Source of the DNA: Branchiostoma floridae
Taxonomy: Eukaryota > Chordata > Leptocardii > Amphioxiformes > Branchiostomatidae
Length of the DNA stretch: 64,000 nucleotides
Direction of reading: 5' to 3'
Assembly: GCF_000003815.2 (NCBI RefSeq)
Contig: NC_049987.1
Coordinates: 20,410,671-20,474,670 of the forward strand
How positions within the stretch are numbered: the stretch's first letter is position 1; each line of letters begins with the position of its first letter. A program made the translations under genes and the position numbers. Shown in pieces: positions 12,903 through 46,800 of the stretch. The notes below the pieces were generated by a model. That model was not told the origin of the DNA and made no database searches. It was given only the letters and a program-made list of their open reading frames with translations.

Positions 12903-15254
12903 TGAGCCTACTGTCCTATCAACCAAAAACAGACTATGGGACATCCCCTTTTAAAGGTCATTTAAGGTGATGGGGACGGTAGGTGACCATCAGTGACAAA
13001 TGAGACCTGTCAGCTCTTATTCACGCTCCTGTCACATCAAATACAAATAAATTATGTGTCTGGCTCTAGTCTTCTGGGACCTTAGGAACAAACTCACACT
13101 AAAGAAGACACTACAGGTTATTTCAGGTGAAAGGATACAGGTCATTTCAGGTGAAAGTCAGGTTTATAGCGCTCCCACTGTGGATGACTAACACTGATAA
13201 ATGACCTGTTAGCTCAATTGTCGTTATTTACACCAAGGTCAAATGCTAAAAATGTGAATGTTTTTAGTCTTCTTGTTGGGGTTCTGACCTTAAGAATGGA
13301 CTTAAACTAAAGAAGATGGCCAGGTGATTTCACCTGTTTAAAGGTGAAGTATTTTCCCATCACACCAGGGCTGTCTCTAGTCTGTGTAACACAAACTTCA
13401 CTGTCCGGGCCATGACTGGCATCCTCCTTGCTAGGGGGCCCAGCAAATGTTGGGCAAGCATAATTTATTCAGTCCACAGTCCCTTAGTCCCAGGACCCAA
13501 ATTTGCTGGTTGGGACAGACAAAAACTTAAACTAGTAGGCATGCAATTGATAGATATACATTTGCGTAAACTTGAAATGAAAGATTTAACAATGACAAGT
13601 AACAGTATGGGCTTCCTAACAATGAGAGGAATGAAGAAAAAAGTAAAGCTGGAGACAGCCCAGAACCAAGTACACACCAAAATCAGACAACCTGGATGAA
13701 ATCCCCTCACCCTCGTGCCCAATCCCTCAACTTAAAGAGATTGACACACCGCAGTTTATTTCGGGTTTCAATTGGAGGCCCTCAAAACCCTTTCATCACT
13801 CTTTTGTCGCCCACTACCTGGCCATGGACCACGGTCGCGGAAGAACTGGGGTGTGCGCTATTAATGAGGTTGGCACTCATACAAAGAAAAGGAAGAAGGC
13901 TCTTTTATGGACAGTTCCTTGAACCCTTGAATTTATGGTCTGCCTTCACCTTCATGCTACAGATGGTATATTTGTACTTACTGAAGTTGGCGTGCAGAGT
14001 AACCTTGGCCAACGAACAAACTGACAAACCATACTTTTGGCTCAATCAATTTGGTTCTTTGACAACTCACAGTTGGAGATAATAATTAATAAATTATGAT
14101 TTGAGGAAGAGGTCATGATGACCAGTGCAATGGCCAAGAGTACAAGTGGAGCAGCCCCCTGCTGTAGCGATTGCACAAAGTTGAGAGGCCCAGGGCTGCT
14201 GAAATGGAGATGGGCACCGCCCTATGTGCCACTTGGACTTTGACATGATTTATCAGGATGTAAGTTAACAGGGGCGGAGAGAAAAACTGAAGAAACCGTG
14301 TGCAAGACACAGTGACTTGGCTATAAAGATGTCTTGTGATATGTGAGCGCGTCAGTTTTCATCCGAATCCAATGAAACAAAAGATTTGTACCCATGTGGG
14401 AAATCTTACAAATAAGCTACAAAATGAGCAAATACATGACTGTATATTGTAAAGAATATCAGAAACTCACTCACACACTGACTCACTATCCATAGTTTGA
14501 TTCAGAAACATCAGAAAATACCTACTTTATGATATAATGTCACAAACTGCCTCTATTCCTATCAGTATCACAAAACACATTATCTTCCAGTACAACATGT
14601 TTGCCCCATGGGTTAGAGGCTGGGATGTACCAAAAGGAATCTTAATTCAACTTCAAATGGCAACCTTTCCTGACATTTTTTTTTCTTTCACCATAGATGG
14701 AAGTGTTAAAAATCATATAAAATGTATGTCAAGAACATGTGTCATGATATAAACTTATGTAACACCACGTCAGCATCACACTTGGCTCAAACCTGTCTTT
14801 ATTGAATACGAAAGTGGTGCAATTTACAGTCTGACCCTTGCAAACATCGTATATACAAGACAGATGTGCAAGTTTGCGATAAATCAATTCAGCTGACAAC
14901 AGATTCCTGCCAAAAGTGGAAGAAGACCAATGTCAACCTGAGGGTCAACGATTCAGTCAATTATTCTCTCTGTAGCTTTTCCAAGAGGAGCATTACGGAA
15001 AATGAGATAAGTGTCACCACTTTGAGTTAAGAGGGGGATCTTAATGTACTACATCTTGTGTTGGCGTTCTTGTAAATTAGCTAAACAAGTTGCATAATAG
15101 AGGAAGTTTTTCAAATTGTCACTTTGAACTTGAAATTGGTTCCACTTGTAGAACTGGCTGTGATCCAAGTCTGGTGTTGCCTAAGAACACTCCTTTTTTT
15201 TTGCTCAGTGCAAGACCACATGGGCCACTGCTGGGCATCAAACTTGAACGCTCA

Positions 15255-15620
15255 GCAGGGCTCAAAATATTGGGTGTTTGTGCACCCAGGTGCACCTAAA
15301 ATTGGAACTGTGCACCCAATTTTTTTCTGTGGGTGCACTGGTGCACCCACAGTGGCAATGAATTTTTCTACAAAGATGTACTGTAGCATATTGAAATTGC
15401 ATAATTGTAATTTTACAATGGTATCCCATTTACAACTTTTCTCTTTGCTTTCTTTTCTTGATCTGGACCAGTTTTCTTAGTTATGAACAAAAGAAAGTAC
15501 TGCCGGTAGTTTTTTCCGACATTCTACTACACTATATGCACCCAAAAATTTTTTGGTGCACCCAATTTTTATGTTGGGTGCACCAGTTCACCTAATCCCC
15601 AAAATTAATTTAGAGCCCTG
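15255..15620. mobile_element. hAT-like non-autonomous element
   Basis: The ends CAGGGCTCAAAATA and, inverted, CAGGGCTCTAAATTA fit the hAT-type CAGGGCTC terminus seen in other elements of this window. The inside repeats GTGCACCCA and its complement. The flanks (ACGCTCAG left, CTCACTGT right) match only partly, so the 8-bp target duplication is not convincing. No protein is encoded. Confidence 0.55.
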
Positions 15621-15879
15621 CTCACTGTAGCTGCATCACCCTATCTGTTCTTCCTAATCTTAGGGCCCAGTGACATACATTTACCAAAATGATGATTCCA
15701 TGCAAAACTGTATATCACTCTTTCTATTGCCACTGAGAAATAAGAACATGTTGCATAACAAATTTTATGTTTTCAGCATCAAAATGTCAGATCCGTAAAT
15801 CCCTTGCTAAAAGATGCCCAATAGGTAAGGCGAGGGTAAGCAGGTTTATGCCAAGGTTAGTCAGGTAACTTGAAACATC

Positions 15880-16398
15880 AACAGGACTCGAAATACTGTT
15901 TTCTGCATATCTACACTAGTACAGGTAACATTGGAAATTTCCTGCACCAGACAAATTTTACCTGCACCACTCTGAATTTAGGAAGTATGGATCATACTAA
16001 AATTGTTCAGGAACCATTGCTATTTTTTTCTTTTATACAGTAGAAGCCAGTTAATTGCACACTGGATTAACGCACACTTCTGTGAACTGCACGGAATCCC
16101 CAAATCCCAAAACAGTGCGGTGCTGCTAGATAACTTCGCATTATTGCACCATCCGGATAATTGCACAAAAATTACTTGCAAATAGGCCATGAAATTAAGC
16201 GGCTTCTACTGTACTTAATAGGTGGTAACAGTCTAACAGCTAATAACAATCCACATACACCTGCATAATAGGACATTTTGTATAAAACCCAGTACATGGA
16301 CCAGTGCAGGTTAGGTGCAGGTAGACACCAGAAATACCTGCACAGCTCTAATTTTACCTGCACTAACTTGCATAAGCAGGTGGTATTTCGAGCCCTGA
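15880..16398. mobile_element. hAT-like element, GCTCGAAATA family, with a nested element
   Basis: The left end has GGACTCGAAATACTG and the right end GGTATTTCGAGCCCTG, with many copies of the word ACCTGCA inside. A second, shorter copy of the same family is at 32764-32997. The copy here is longer because a TA-flanked element (16038-16211) has inserted into it. Confidence 0.65.
16038..16211. mobile_element. Tc1/mariner- or pogo-like MITE nested in a hAT-like element
   Basis: The ends CAGTAGAAGCC and GGCTTCTACTG are inverted and directly flanked by TA (16036-16037 and 16212-16213). The 174-bp length and TA flanks fit a non-autonomous Tc1/mariner or pogo/Tigger element. It splits the element at 15880-16398, so it is the younger of the two. 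Confidence 0.7.
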
Positions 16399-16780
16399 TC
16401 AAGTTTTTTTAGGCCTTAAGATTAATAGATGAAATAACACAACTTATCAATTCTATTTTATAGGCTTGTCTGCAGGTTGAGACATGGCAGTTGGCATTTA
16501 GAACCATTAAGACACAGACAAAAGTTCCCGAAACCTTCACCTTAGGTACAGGACAGCAGTGGACCATTTTGCCAAGGTTACATTTTTACACCACATGGAA
16601 ACCACAGAGTTCACACGGGAAGGCCAAGTACAAAATGTATACGTATGTGGCATTTTATTTTTGGTGAAAGGAAGAGACAGTTTAGCTAGCTAATCTCCCA
16701 CTGGTCGTGACAGGGAAGACAGACAGTCTGTATTTATAGGTACATTTTACCGAGAAGCTAACCTTAGGCTACCTCTAGTA

Positions 16781-17101
16781 CAGGGCTCTAGCCAGCGTCC
16801 GTTTTTCCGTCAATTGACGGAAATGTGCTGCGTCTGACGGAAAAATTTTAAAACCAATCCGTCAACCTTGACAGACAAAAATCCTTGGTGGAAGCTACAG
16901 GCGGCTTGGGGACGCTGTCCACGGCCGTAAAAGCCACACACTGTTTGTTTTGCTATTGTTATGATTGTTGACAATGTGTGTCGGCGCCCTTTCGCATACG
17001 ATAATCTCATTAAAACCCGTTTTTCAAGGTCTCAGTTCAGTCCTTTTCACGACGATTGTAATTGGCTGACGGAAAAAATTTTCGAGCTGGCTAAAGCCCT
17101 G
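16781..17101. mobile_element. hAT MITE (copy 1) with 8-bp target duplication
   Basis: It begins CAGGGCTCTAGCCAGC and ends GCTGGCTAAAGCCCTG, and is flanked by CTCTAGTA on both sides (16773-16780 and 17102-17109). The inside has the words TCCGTCAATTGACGGA and CCGTCAACCTTGACAG. The 8-bp duplication and terminal sequence support hAT. A second copy in opposite orientation with its own duplication is at 32254-32620. Confidence 0.9.
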
Positions 17102-17545
17102 CTCTAGTATAATGAACAGTACTTAGAGGACCATGGTTTAACGCCATGTCCTAAGCTCTAGTACAAGGAACAGTACTTAACAGGACCATGGTTTAACGCC
17201 ATGTCCTAAGCTCTAGTACAAGGAACAGTACATAATAGTACCATGCTTTAACGCCATGTCCTAAGCTTTAGTACAAGGAACAGTATTTAACAGTACCATG
17301 GTTTAACGCCATGTCCTAAGCTCTAGTACAAGGAACAGTACTTAACAGGACCATGGTTTAACGCCATGTCCTAAGCTCTAGTACAAGGAACAGTACATAA
17401 TAGTACCATGCTTTAACGCCATGTCCTAAGCTCTAGTACAAGGAACAGTACATAATAGTACCATGCTTTAACGCCATGTCCTAAGCTCTAGTACAAGGAA
17501 CAGTATTTAACAGGACCATGGTTTAACGCCATGCCTTAAGGACTG
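17102..17545 (+). repeat. 58-bp minisatellite, eight units
   Basis: Eight tandem units run CTCTAGTACAAGGAACAGTA, then a variable stretch, then ACCATG(G/C)TTTAACGCCATG and TCCTAAG. Units come in two types: ACTTAACAGGACCATGGTT and ACATAATAGTACCATGCTT. They occur in the order A-A-B-A-A-B-B-A, so there is some higher-order structure. Each unit holds a small dyad (ATGG...CCAT). The first unit begins with the right target duplication of the hAT MITE. Confidence 0.9.
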
Positions 17546-18369
17546 TAACCCTTTCCAGTACGGTGCATGTCGGGTGACTGACATCAGCCAAGATTTTAAC
17601 TCCCAACCTTTCGATCCTGAAGTAGACTAGAAAATGTAGATTGGACTCTGACATTTTAAAAGTTTATGGAGAAATCAAAATAATCAAAATCATACCAGGA
17701 TTTCATCTAGTAGAAAACTACTGTAACATCTCTTCCAACGCAATTGCCCCAAGAAAATGATTCTGAAAAAAAGGAAAATAACTACGAAAACTTGTTGTTA
17801 CTGTAAATTCATTAATTTATCTTCATCAGAACTTTCTTTCCAAGTAGGAAGAGAAAGAAGCGTTTGGCTGTGCTTAAGATTTCCCGTTGAAACAATCCTG
17901 TAGTGCAGTAGTCAAGCGATGAAAGTTAACATTTACAGTGTCATATACATGTATGCGGTGGACAGATGACCACCATTGCAGACAATCGTGCAAATCAAGT
18001 CGTAGCAAACATTCACTTTCTTTCCAGTTGATCTGTCTCTCACTTCCACACAGTTGTAAGTTTTGTGGCCGCACTGCTGCCCCTGCACTGAACCCGCAGT
18101 AGGCATGGAAGCCAGCCAAGAACCACAATTTTTCCCCTTATCACTCCCTTGTGCGAGAGGAGAGATTCTGGCGGAAACATCTCCGTGAAGATCAGGGGTT
18201 ACTGGGCTACCTACATGTCAAGCACATCAAACACAGATGGAGCCTGCGGACGGCGGTCACTCAGGGTTCGGCCAGATGTGCGGAAAAAGAGCCGCATCTC
18301 GTAAATTTCGCTCTCGCGATGAAAAGATACACGTGACCTGAAGCTTCGGAACATGTCACTGTCCTCAAA

Positions 18370-18690
18370 GCATAATCCTTCTTAATTATACAGCCTGGAA
18401 GCAGGACATGTCTTAAGAAGAGCAGATGGCTGATTCTGAAAAACTATTAAGAGATATGGTGCATACTTTATATTTGAACTAAATTGAAGTTGCTGCACGG
18501 ATAAGTTGGAAAAGGATGGTCAAATTTGTAGAGACAAAGCCACCGGGGAACAATAGCATCTCAACAAGCAAATTCCTTCTTAATTACACAGCCTGTAACC
18601 AGGGCTTGTCTGAAGGAGAGCTGATAGCCGATGCTGAGACACTATCAAAACAATGGGTGCATACTTAATTTGAGACTATTGCAGAGAATC
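18370..18690 (+). repeat. Diverged tandem duplication of about 205 bp
   Basis: The stretch TTCTTAATTATACAGCCTG with CTGATTCTGA and GGTGCATACTT at 18376-18475 recurs at 18569-18670 as TTCTTAATTACACAGCCTG with CCGATGCTGA and GGTGCATACTT. It is non-coding. The rest of 17546-20161 holds no supported gene apart from the tRNA-like text at 19278 and possible unrecognised exons noted as rejected. Confidence 0.55.
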
Positions 18691-19277
18691 AGATGATTAG
18701 AAAAGTATGGCCAACTTTGCAGAGACAATGCAATGCGGAGAACAACAGCATCTTTACAAATTTAAGCAAGGATATTGTATAGAAGTCCTGGATGTTATAA
18801 AAATCATTAGGAGGAAAGAAGAGAAAATATCATTAATTATGTTTCCCGAAGGAGAAACATATAGCATCTCTACAGATATTTGCATATTCCAACCAGACCA
18901 ATCAAAACTCAGAAAAAATGGAAGATTTATTATATATAATAACATGAAGTCTACGTTTCCAGCTTTTTGATTGGCTAAAATCTGACTTTCTTGGGGATAC
19001 GTCGGAAGTGAACCTATCAACGCACAGGACACAAAATGGAACTCGGCATCGTTTTCATTATGGCAGCGAAAATCTCGGGCGTCAGCCAATCGGCCATGCC
19101 TTCAAGCAAACCAAGCAGGCGCTCTAGGAAGAAGTTGCCCGCTATGGAACGAACGAGATCACTAACTTTTCACACAAAAACATTTATTTTCAGAAAATTG
19201 GACATGGAATCTTGGAAATTATGAACGGACGTGTTGCAATACATCTGTATACCTGTTAAAAGCCCCTGAATGTAGTT

Positions 19278-19365
19278 ATACGCCTAGTGGCTGAATCGTC
19301 AGAGTATCTGACACGTATGCTTTTGTTGCTGGATCGACCTGGGTTCGAATCCGAAGAGGTACACT
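19278..19365 (+). tRNA. tRNA-like sequence (probably SINE head or pseudo-tRNA)
   Basis: An A-box-like stretch (TAGTGGCTGAATCGTCAGAG) and a B-box GGGTTCGAATCC are spaced as in a tRNA with a long middle. The T stem does not pair well and I could not fold a clean acceptor stem, so I do not assign an amino acid. A pseudogene or SINE head is more likely than a working tRNA. Confidence 0.35.
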
Positions 19366-20161
19366 TTTTTCAGTTGTCTTTTCTTAAAACTTTTGAAACA
19401 TACATTTGATATAAGAATACTTTTGTTTTGCGACTGCAACATCAAACCCCGCATTTCGGACTTTTTTGTTCTGCATTTTTTGGTAAAGAAACAGAGCTTG
19501 CTTGTGAATGTACAGTTTGTACCACAGTAGTAATCAGTGCCGCGGGAAGAGGGAGGGGGGTGATGGGGGTGGATTCGCAAAATCAAAAAGTTGCTACAAT
19601 GAAAATTTAGCGGCCGACTAGTGACCGCTAAAACCGCCGGGAAACATTATGCATTTTCACGAAAATGTTGCCTCTCTAGTTTGAATTTATCTTGGTCAAA
19701 ATTTGTTCAAGATGAGTGGAGTAGGGATGCGCATTTTGTAATTTGAATTTTGTAATTTGTAATTTGATTTTTTATATTTCAGTCCCACAGATGTATCTCA
19801 GATTGGAGTGTGTACTTTAAACAAGAAAATACGGTAGTTCCAGCAAGTGGTTGCCTCTTTGCTCCTAATCACTCCCTAAGCAAGGTTGGTGCTGGGCTGG
19901 GAGTAGCCTAGAATCCATCCCATTCTAAATCCAGTTCATTCCTCTGATCGCATCCAAGTATAATGGTCCTGAATCTTAAAAAATTTCTGGTCCACTTGGG
20001 CATTCAACGCGGTAACTTCAACGACCAACTCCCAACCACGGATGACCTCGCACACGACTAACTCCAAATCATAGTCTGAAGAGGCCATGGTTGGCTACAT
20101 GCATGTGTAACATGTAACTAGAATACAAGTTAACAAACAAACTGCTTTGTAGTACTTTATG

Positions 20162-41736
<21,575 letters not shown>

Positions 41737-41994
41737 CTTGGCACGGTTTGTACTGAGTACGCATGTCCCGTGACCGGAGTTTGACCCCTGTATATGGAGG
41801 CGTGGCCTTAGGCGGGAAATTCGAATCACTGCGAGACGAGTGTTTGTACGCGTTATTCCTTTCCTATAACATTATAACACAGTACTTTGATATCCTCTTT
41901 CAAAGTTTGTGGTTAGATTATCAGCTGTGTATATTGCATCGCCTGTAAGGCATATTTGTAATCAGTCACTTATGAGCAGCTGTTTTCCTAGCCA

Positions 41995-42960
41995 ATGGAA
42001 GAGAGCTAAGGTGTGCCCCGGGCCTTACGTAAGAACACCAGAAAACCACTGACCGGTAACAACAGCAGGCCTATCAGCCTACTGCCTACTTTAAGTAAGG
42101 TATTGGAAAAAGTTGTACACAATCAAATCTGGCAGTATGCAGCACTGAATGATATTGTAACACCTTTCCAACATGCATATAGACCAAATCACTCCACTAC
42201 TACCGCTTGATTACAAATGACGGACGATTGGCTCTCCGCCATGGATAAAGGAGAAATGGTAGGAGTTGTTTATATCGACTTCAGTGCTGCATTCGATTTA
42301 GTTGACCATGAGCTCTTGTTGGCCAAATTACAATCCTATGTAAGTCTGTAAGGTTGTTTTCTGCGCACTTGTATTATCAGTAGCACAGTACTGTCTACCA
42401 GTTCTAGCAAACATGTCTGAGTCAAATGCTCGAAATCTCCAGGTAGTACAGAACAGAGCATGTAGAGTGTTACTTAAATGCCCATTAGAAACACCTGTTA
42501 AGCAAATGCATTCAAACTTGGGTTGGCCCATGGTACGAGAAAGATTCGCCATCAGCACATTGACCGGCATGTTTTTCAGAATACTTGTCAGTAAGGAGCC
42601 CCATAATATTTACAGCTCCATCGTCCCTGTCCATTCTACCCACACATATTCAACTAGATTATCCAACTCCTTCAGTTTTAAACTCCTAAGCCAAAAACAA
42701 ACTAAAAAAAGCGAACTTTTCTCTACCGTGCCATCAGTCTTTGGAATGACCTACCACCATACATCAAATCCCTGCCCAACATCTCACGCTTTAAAAAGGC
42801 AATGTATCAAGTCTTCTCAAGCCAATAGTTTTTTTAATGATTGTGTATCTAGTATTATCTGTTTGTATATATACATGTATGTTTGTGTATATATTTGCGT
42901 TTGTTTATGTATGTTTCATTGTTTCATATGAACCCTGGTAGACTAGCCCTAAATAGGGCT
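41995..42960 (+). pseudogene. Dead non-LTR retrotransposon (reverse transcriptase fragment)
   Basis: The frame at 42013-42210 gives NNSRPISLLPTLSKVLEKVV and PFQHAYRPNHST, followed by an internal stop, and then VYIDFSAAFDLVDHELLL (42259-42320). These are the early reverse transcriptase blocks of LINEs. The YxDD core is missing. The text resumes at 42413 with LQVVQNRACRVLL and FAISTLTGMFFRIL, a C-terminal LINE segment. It ends with GACTAGCCCTAAATAGGGCT and GGAATAAAGG. It is 5'-truncated, internally deleted and stop-ridden, and sits between BCKDHB and HLCS. Confidence 0.85.
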
Positions 42961-43074
42961 AAAGGGTATCGGAATAAAGGAGTACCTTCGCCGACATTTT
43001 TAAGTCATCGCAAAGCTACGTTTGAGCAGCCTTCATCACGAATATGTTGATGTGTCTGTGCATGGTCCTTGGTG

Positions 43075-43145
43075 TCTGTGTGTGTCATGTGTGTGAGTGT
43101 GTGTGTGTGTTTAATGTGTGTGCGTGTGTGTGTGTGTGTGTATTT
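43075..43145 (+). repeat. TG microsatellite upstream of HLCS
   Basis: Interrupted TGTGTG tracts run through this segment of the intergenic region between BCKDHB and HLCS. The rest of 43150-43836 shows no gene. Confidence 0.85.
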
Positions 43146-43836
43146 CTTTGGTGACATGTGTTTCCTCGTGTCCCTGTAACGTTATGTCTTGTGTATGTTT
43201 CCGTGTGTAGGTAACGTTACACTGTGGCGAAATTACTCTTCATCCATTCAGTCAACACTTGGAGCAGGAAATACAGGTTGGAGGTCAATTGTTGAATATC
43301 GATCTAACGTTACCCAAAGTCCAAAGCACCCAGCTGGTCTGATGTCTTTTATGGACTTCAATAGATTACGTGTTGCTGAATCAAACATTAACAAAACCTT
43401 TGAACCTGCATTCAGTGGTACGCAACCAACCACCTTACCCAGCAAAGGAGTTTGTTTATATTCATTTTGATGACATTTTACCACGGTTGTACAACGTAGA
43501 GTGAACCGCTCTCCAAGCCAACCTCGCTTTCCCTACCTTTTATCTAGAACGTCATACCGTTTGACTCATTTCTAAAACTTTTCAACTCGGGTGGCGGTGG
43601 TGGATCCGGGTAGAGACGTAACCTCCCCCTTAGCTTTAAGTGTGCGATACAAAATCAATTGATCAATTTAAATATGCTCAAAGTCCTAAGTACATAGGTG
43701 TTATGACGGGTCTTATGAGATTTGTATATACATGAATGTACATGAAGACCTGCTGCTGTATATACGACCTGTCATCATAACACCTGCTGAAACAGTCCGA
43801 CAGAAACTTTCATGAGCGCGGCCTTCCAACCAGAAA

Positions 43837-46800
43837 ATGTCAACCGAAGTTCAGGCTAAGCCTCCTAATATTTTGGTATACACTGGGACCAAGGACACCC
43901 AGATTGAACAGAGTAAGTTCAACCTGGTGAAAGAGGTGCTACAGCAATGTCTTGGTCCTGACTATTATACTATCTATCAATTAAAACATGACCAAGTCCT
44001 CAGCCAGCCCTGGGCTGAGAATACCGCGCTCCTTGTGGTAGCAACACCAGACGAGACAGGAGATGCAGTCAGCCAAAAGTTTGAGCACTTTGTTCATGAA
44101 GGCGGCCGGCTACTCAGCTTCTGTCCCCATTTTAACATGGGGCTACTGGTGTTGTCTTCGGAAAATGGCGTCAAGGTATAGTGTATCACCCCCCGCAAGG
44201 TTCTGCAAAAGAAGTAGATGTGTACGTCACTGGGCTATGCTTCGCAAGTCCACTTCAGGTAGACAAGGTCTCCACCACCGTCAAAGTCATCGGAACCACC
44301 AAGAATGAAAACCGACCCCTGATTGTTGACGCCTGCGTCGGGAGCCATGATGGAAGGGCCCTTCTGTCACAGGTAAGGTACAAAACACACGCATGCAAAA
44401 TACCGATATTATATAAGGGCTAGAATATTAAGTGTGTGAACCATTGATCATGAATGCTGAACATTTTCGTCTCTGGCCGGTCCGGATACGAGTCCATCTT
44501 CAAGCTTTATTTTTAGGATTAGTGGAGTGGTGAGCACAATAGGCCATTTCTTGCCGAATTCCTCTTATGTCGTCTATGACCAGGCACATCTAGAGATGAA
44601 CCCAAGTGATGACGAAGTGAGAGGTACGGAGATGTTTACCCAGCTGAAGAAGTCCAACCCCCGAAGGTACGAGGTGCTGAAAGACCTTCTTACTACTCTG
44701 GGTCTGACCTGCTCAGGCGGCGAGGTGGCAGCTCTTACACCCTCTCACTTACTTGTTGTGGATGACGTGAGTTCCATTTATTAACGTTATACTTTAGGTT
44801 TTGTAATCTAAGGATGCTATGTCTTCGGTACCGTTTGTGCTCAGTCGGCTGATTGATTGGCTGATTGGTTGGTTGGTTGGTTGGTTGGATGGTTGGTTGG
44901 TTGGTTGGTTGGTTGGTTGGTTGGTTGGTTGATTGATTGTTTAATTGGTTGGTTGATTGGTTGGTTGGTTGGTTGGTTGGTTGATTGTTTAATTGGTTGG
45001 TTGGTTGGTTGGTTGATTGGTTGGTGATTTGGTTGGTCGGTTGCTTGCTCGGTTGTTTTGGGTGACTGTATACACTATGCGTACAACATAGCTCGGAAAT
45101 TGTGAATGGCCCCGCGTGATATTTGGTATAAATGGTAGATGTTGGCAAAATGAGGGACAAGCTCAAATTCCGAATTCGTTTCTGGATTAATAATTTGGAA
45201 CCAGCCGCATCTCAACCCCTTTATCAAAGCCATTAAAATAGAAAGATTTGATGACAAAGTCAATTCTTTGTTCCATCGTAGACTCTACAAAACACTGTTG
45301 TACAAGCCATCTCATCTCATCTTGATGAGAAGAGGGCTTTGAGGGGTGGGCAAGTGAGCCTCCTGTTTGTGGAACACCCAGAGGCTGCCACTGCAACACC
45401 AGAGGAACTACCAGTATTCATAGGAGGCGCTGTAGACAGTTTTAACTGGCAGGTGTACAGAGACAACCTGAAGACAAGAATTTTGGGAAAGGTCGTCCTC
45501 TACACAGAGGTCCTACCAACGACAATGACAGTTCTGGATAGGTAGTGTATGCTTAATGTTGGAGTCAGCAAAAACCTACCGTAATTCCTTGGCTTTCCAG
45601 TACCATGCAAGTTTCTGTAATGCGATATCATACACTACTTGAATCTTGGATGATGTTTTCCCCAGTTGCAGGTTGCCCAGTTGTGTTCCAGAGGACACGG
45701 GTCTCATAGCGATAGCTCACAGGCAAACCAGCGGCAGAGGTATGTTGGTAACATGGTATATATATTTATAGCGACTCGAAACTGATCATGACAAATTTCA
45801 TTCTTCTATAGATATATAGATCACATCTTGTTTGTAGGTCCATACATTCACAAAAGTACAGTATGTATCTGGTATATCTCCCTTGCAGCAAATGTGAAAT
45901 GTTGGATGGTTGAAGGTTGGAACAATGTCTTGCTCTTGAACAAAATAGATGCCTTGCTTGTAGTGAAATAGACAGAAAGAACCTGTTTTATCTGAGTAGC
46001 AGCAACCTGGTAACAATTTTAATTGTTGATCTACATTCAGGTCGGGGTGGAAATGTATGGCTGAGTCCTGTTGGCTGCGCCATGTTCACCCTCCATGCAA
46101 GAATTCCTCTCCAATCCGAGCTTGGGAACAGGCTGAAGTTCATCGGCCACATCACTTCCCTGGCAGTTGTGGAAAGCGTCAGGACACTGCCCGGGTATAA
46201 GGTTAGTGGAACATACATGTACGACATGAGCTAACAAGGTCAAAAGAGAAACAAAGTTATTAGAAACGAAGCATTATAATCTTGGTAACATTAGTAACGC
46301 GTAAAGTGTATGAAAATAAAAGAAAAAAACATTGAAAGTCTTGACATATAGGATGAGTACCTGACTGTCCGATTTGAGGTCACAAAACACAATCTAAAGC
46401 CCTCCTATAATAAGTTTAACTTGTAGATCCATTTAGCAATTCTAAGAAAGCACAACGAAAATGACAAGTTTGAATTTGACTGAAGTCATTACATGCCTTT
46501 TACTTCAGTTTATATATAGATAGATAACTTACGCTGCTGTTGACTTTATCTGTACTTTGTCCCATTCCAATATGTTGACCTGCAGGACATTGACTTGCGT
46601 CTGAAGTGGCCAAATGACATCTATTATGGGGAGAGTATGAAGATTGGTGGGGTCATGGTCACGTTCAACACTGAAGGCAACATCTGCAGCGCGCTTATTG
46701 GTGAGGATGTTTTTCTTCTTATCTTTATTTAAAATTCGTTTAAAATTTCTTTCATTTATGACATAAGTATGCTTGAAGTATGCAACAAGTGGGTTTGAAT

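Noticed and set aside
13412-14082. Two consecutive plus-strand frames of 95 and 128 codons
   Set aside because: No recognisable domain, no clear splice sites joining them, and SINE-like text follows.
17102-17545. CRISPR array
   Set aside because: The units are contiguous near-identical minisatellite copies without unique spacers, in a eukaryotic intron-rich context.
17874-18336. Minus frame of 84 codons and plus frame of 61 codons with exon-like composition
   Set aside because: Could be unrecognised exons of a gene left of BCKDHB, but I found no consistent acceptor-donor chain and no family match.
43837-44178. HLCS exon 1 frame ending at the first stop as a separate small gene
   Set aside because: The downstream frame continues the same family directly, so one gene with a frame break is simpler.
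44735-45166. 143-codon minus-strand frame of NQPT repeats
   Set aside because: Translation of the GGTT tetranucleotide run inside an HLCS intron.
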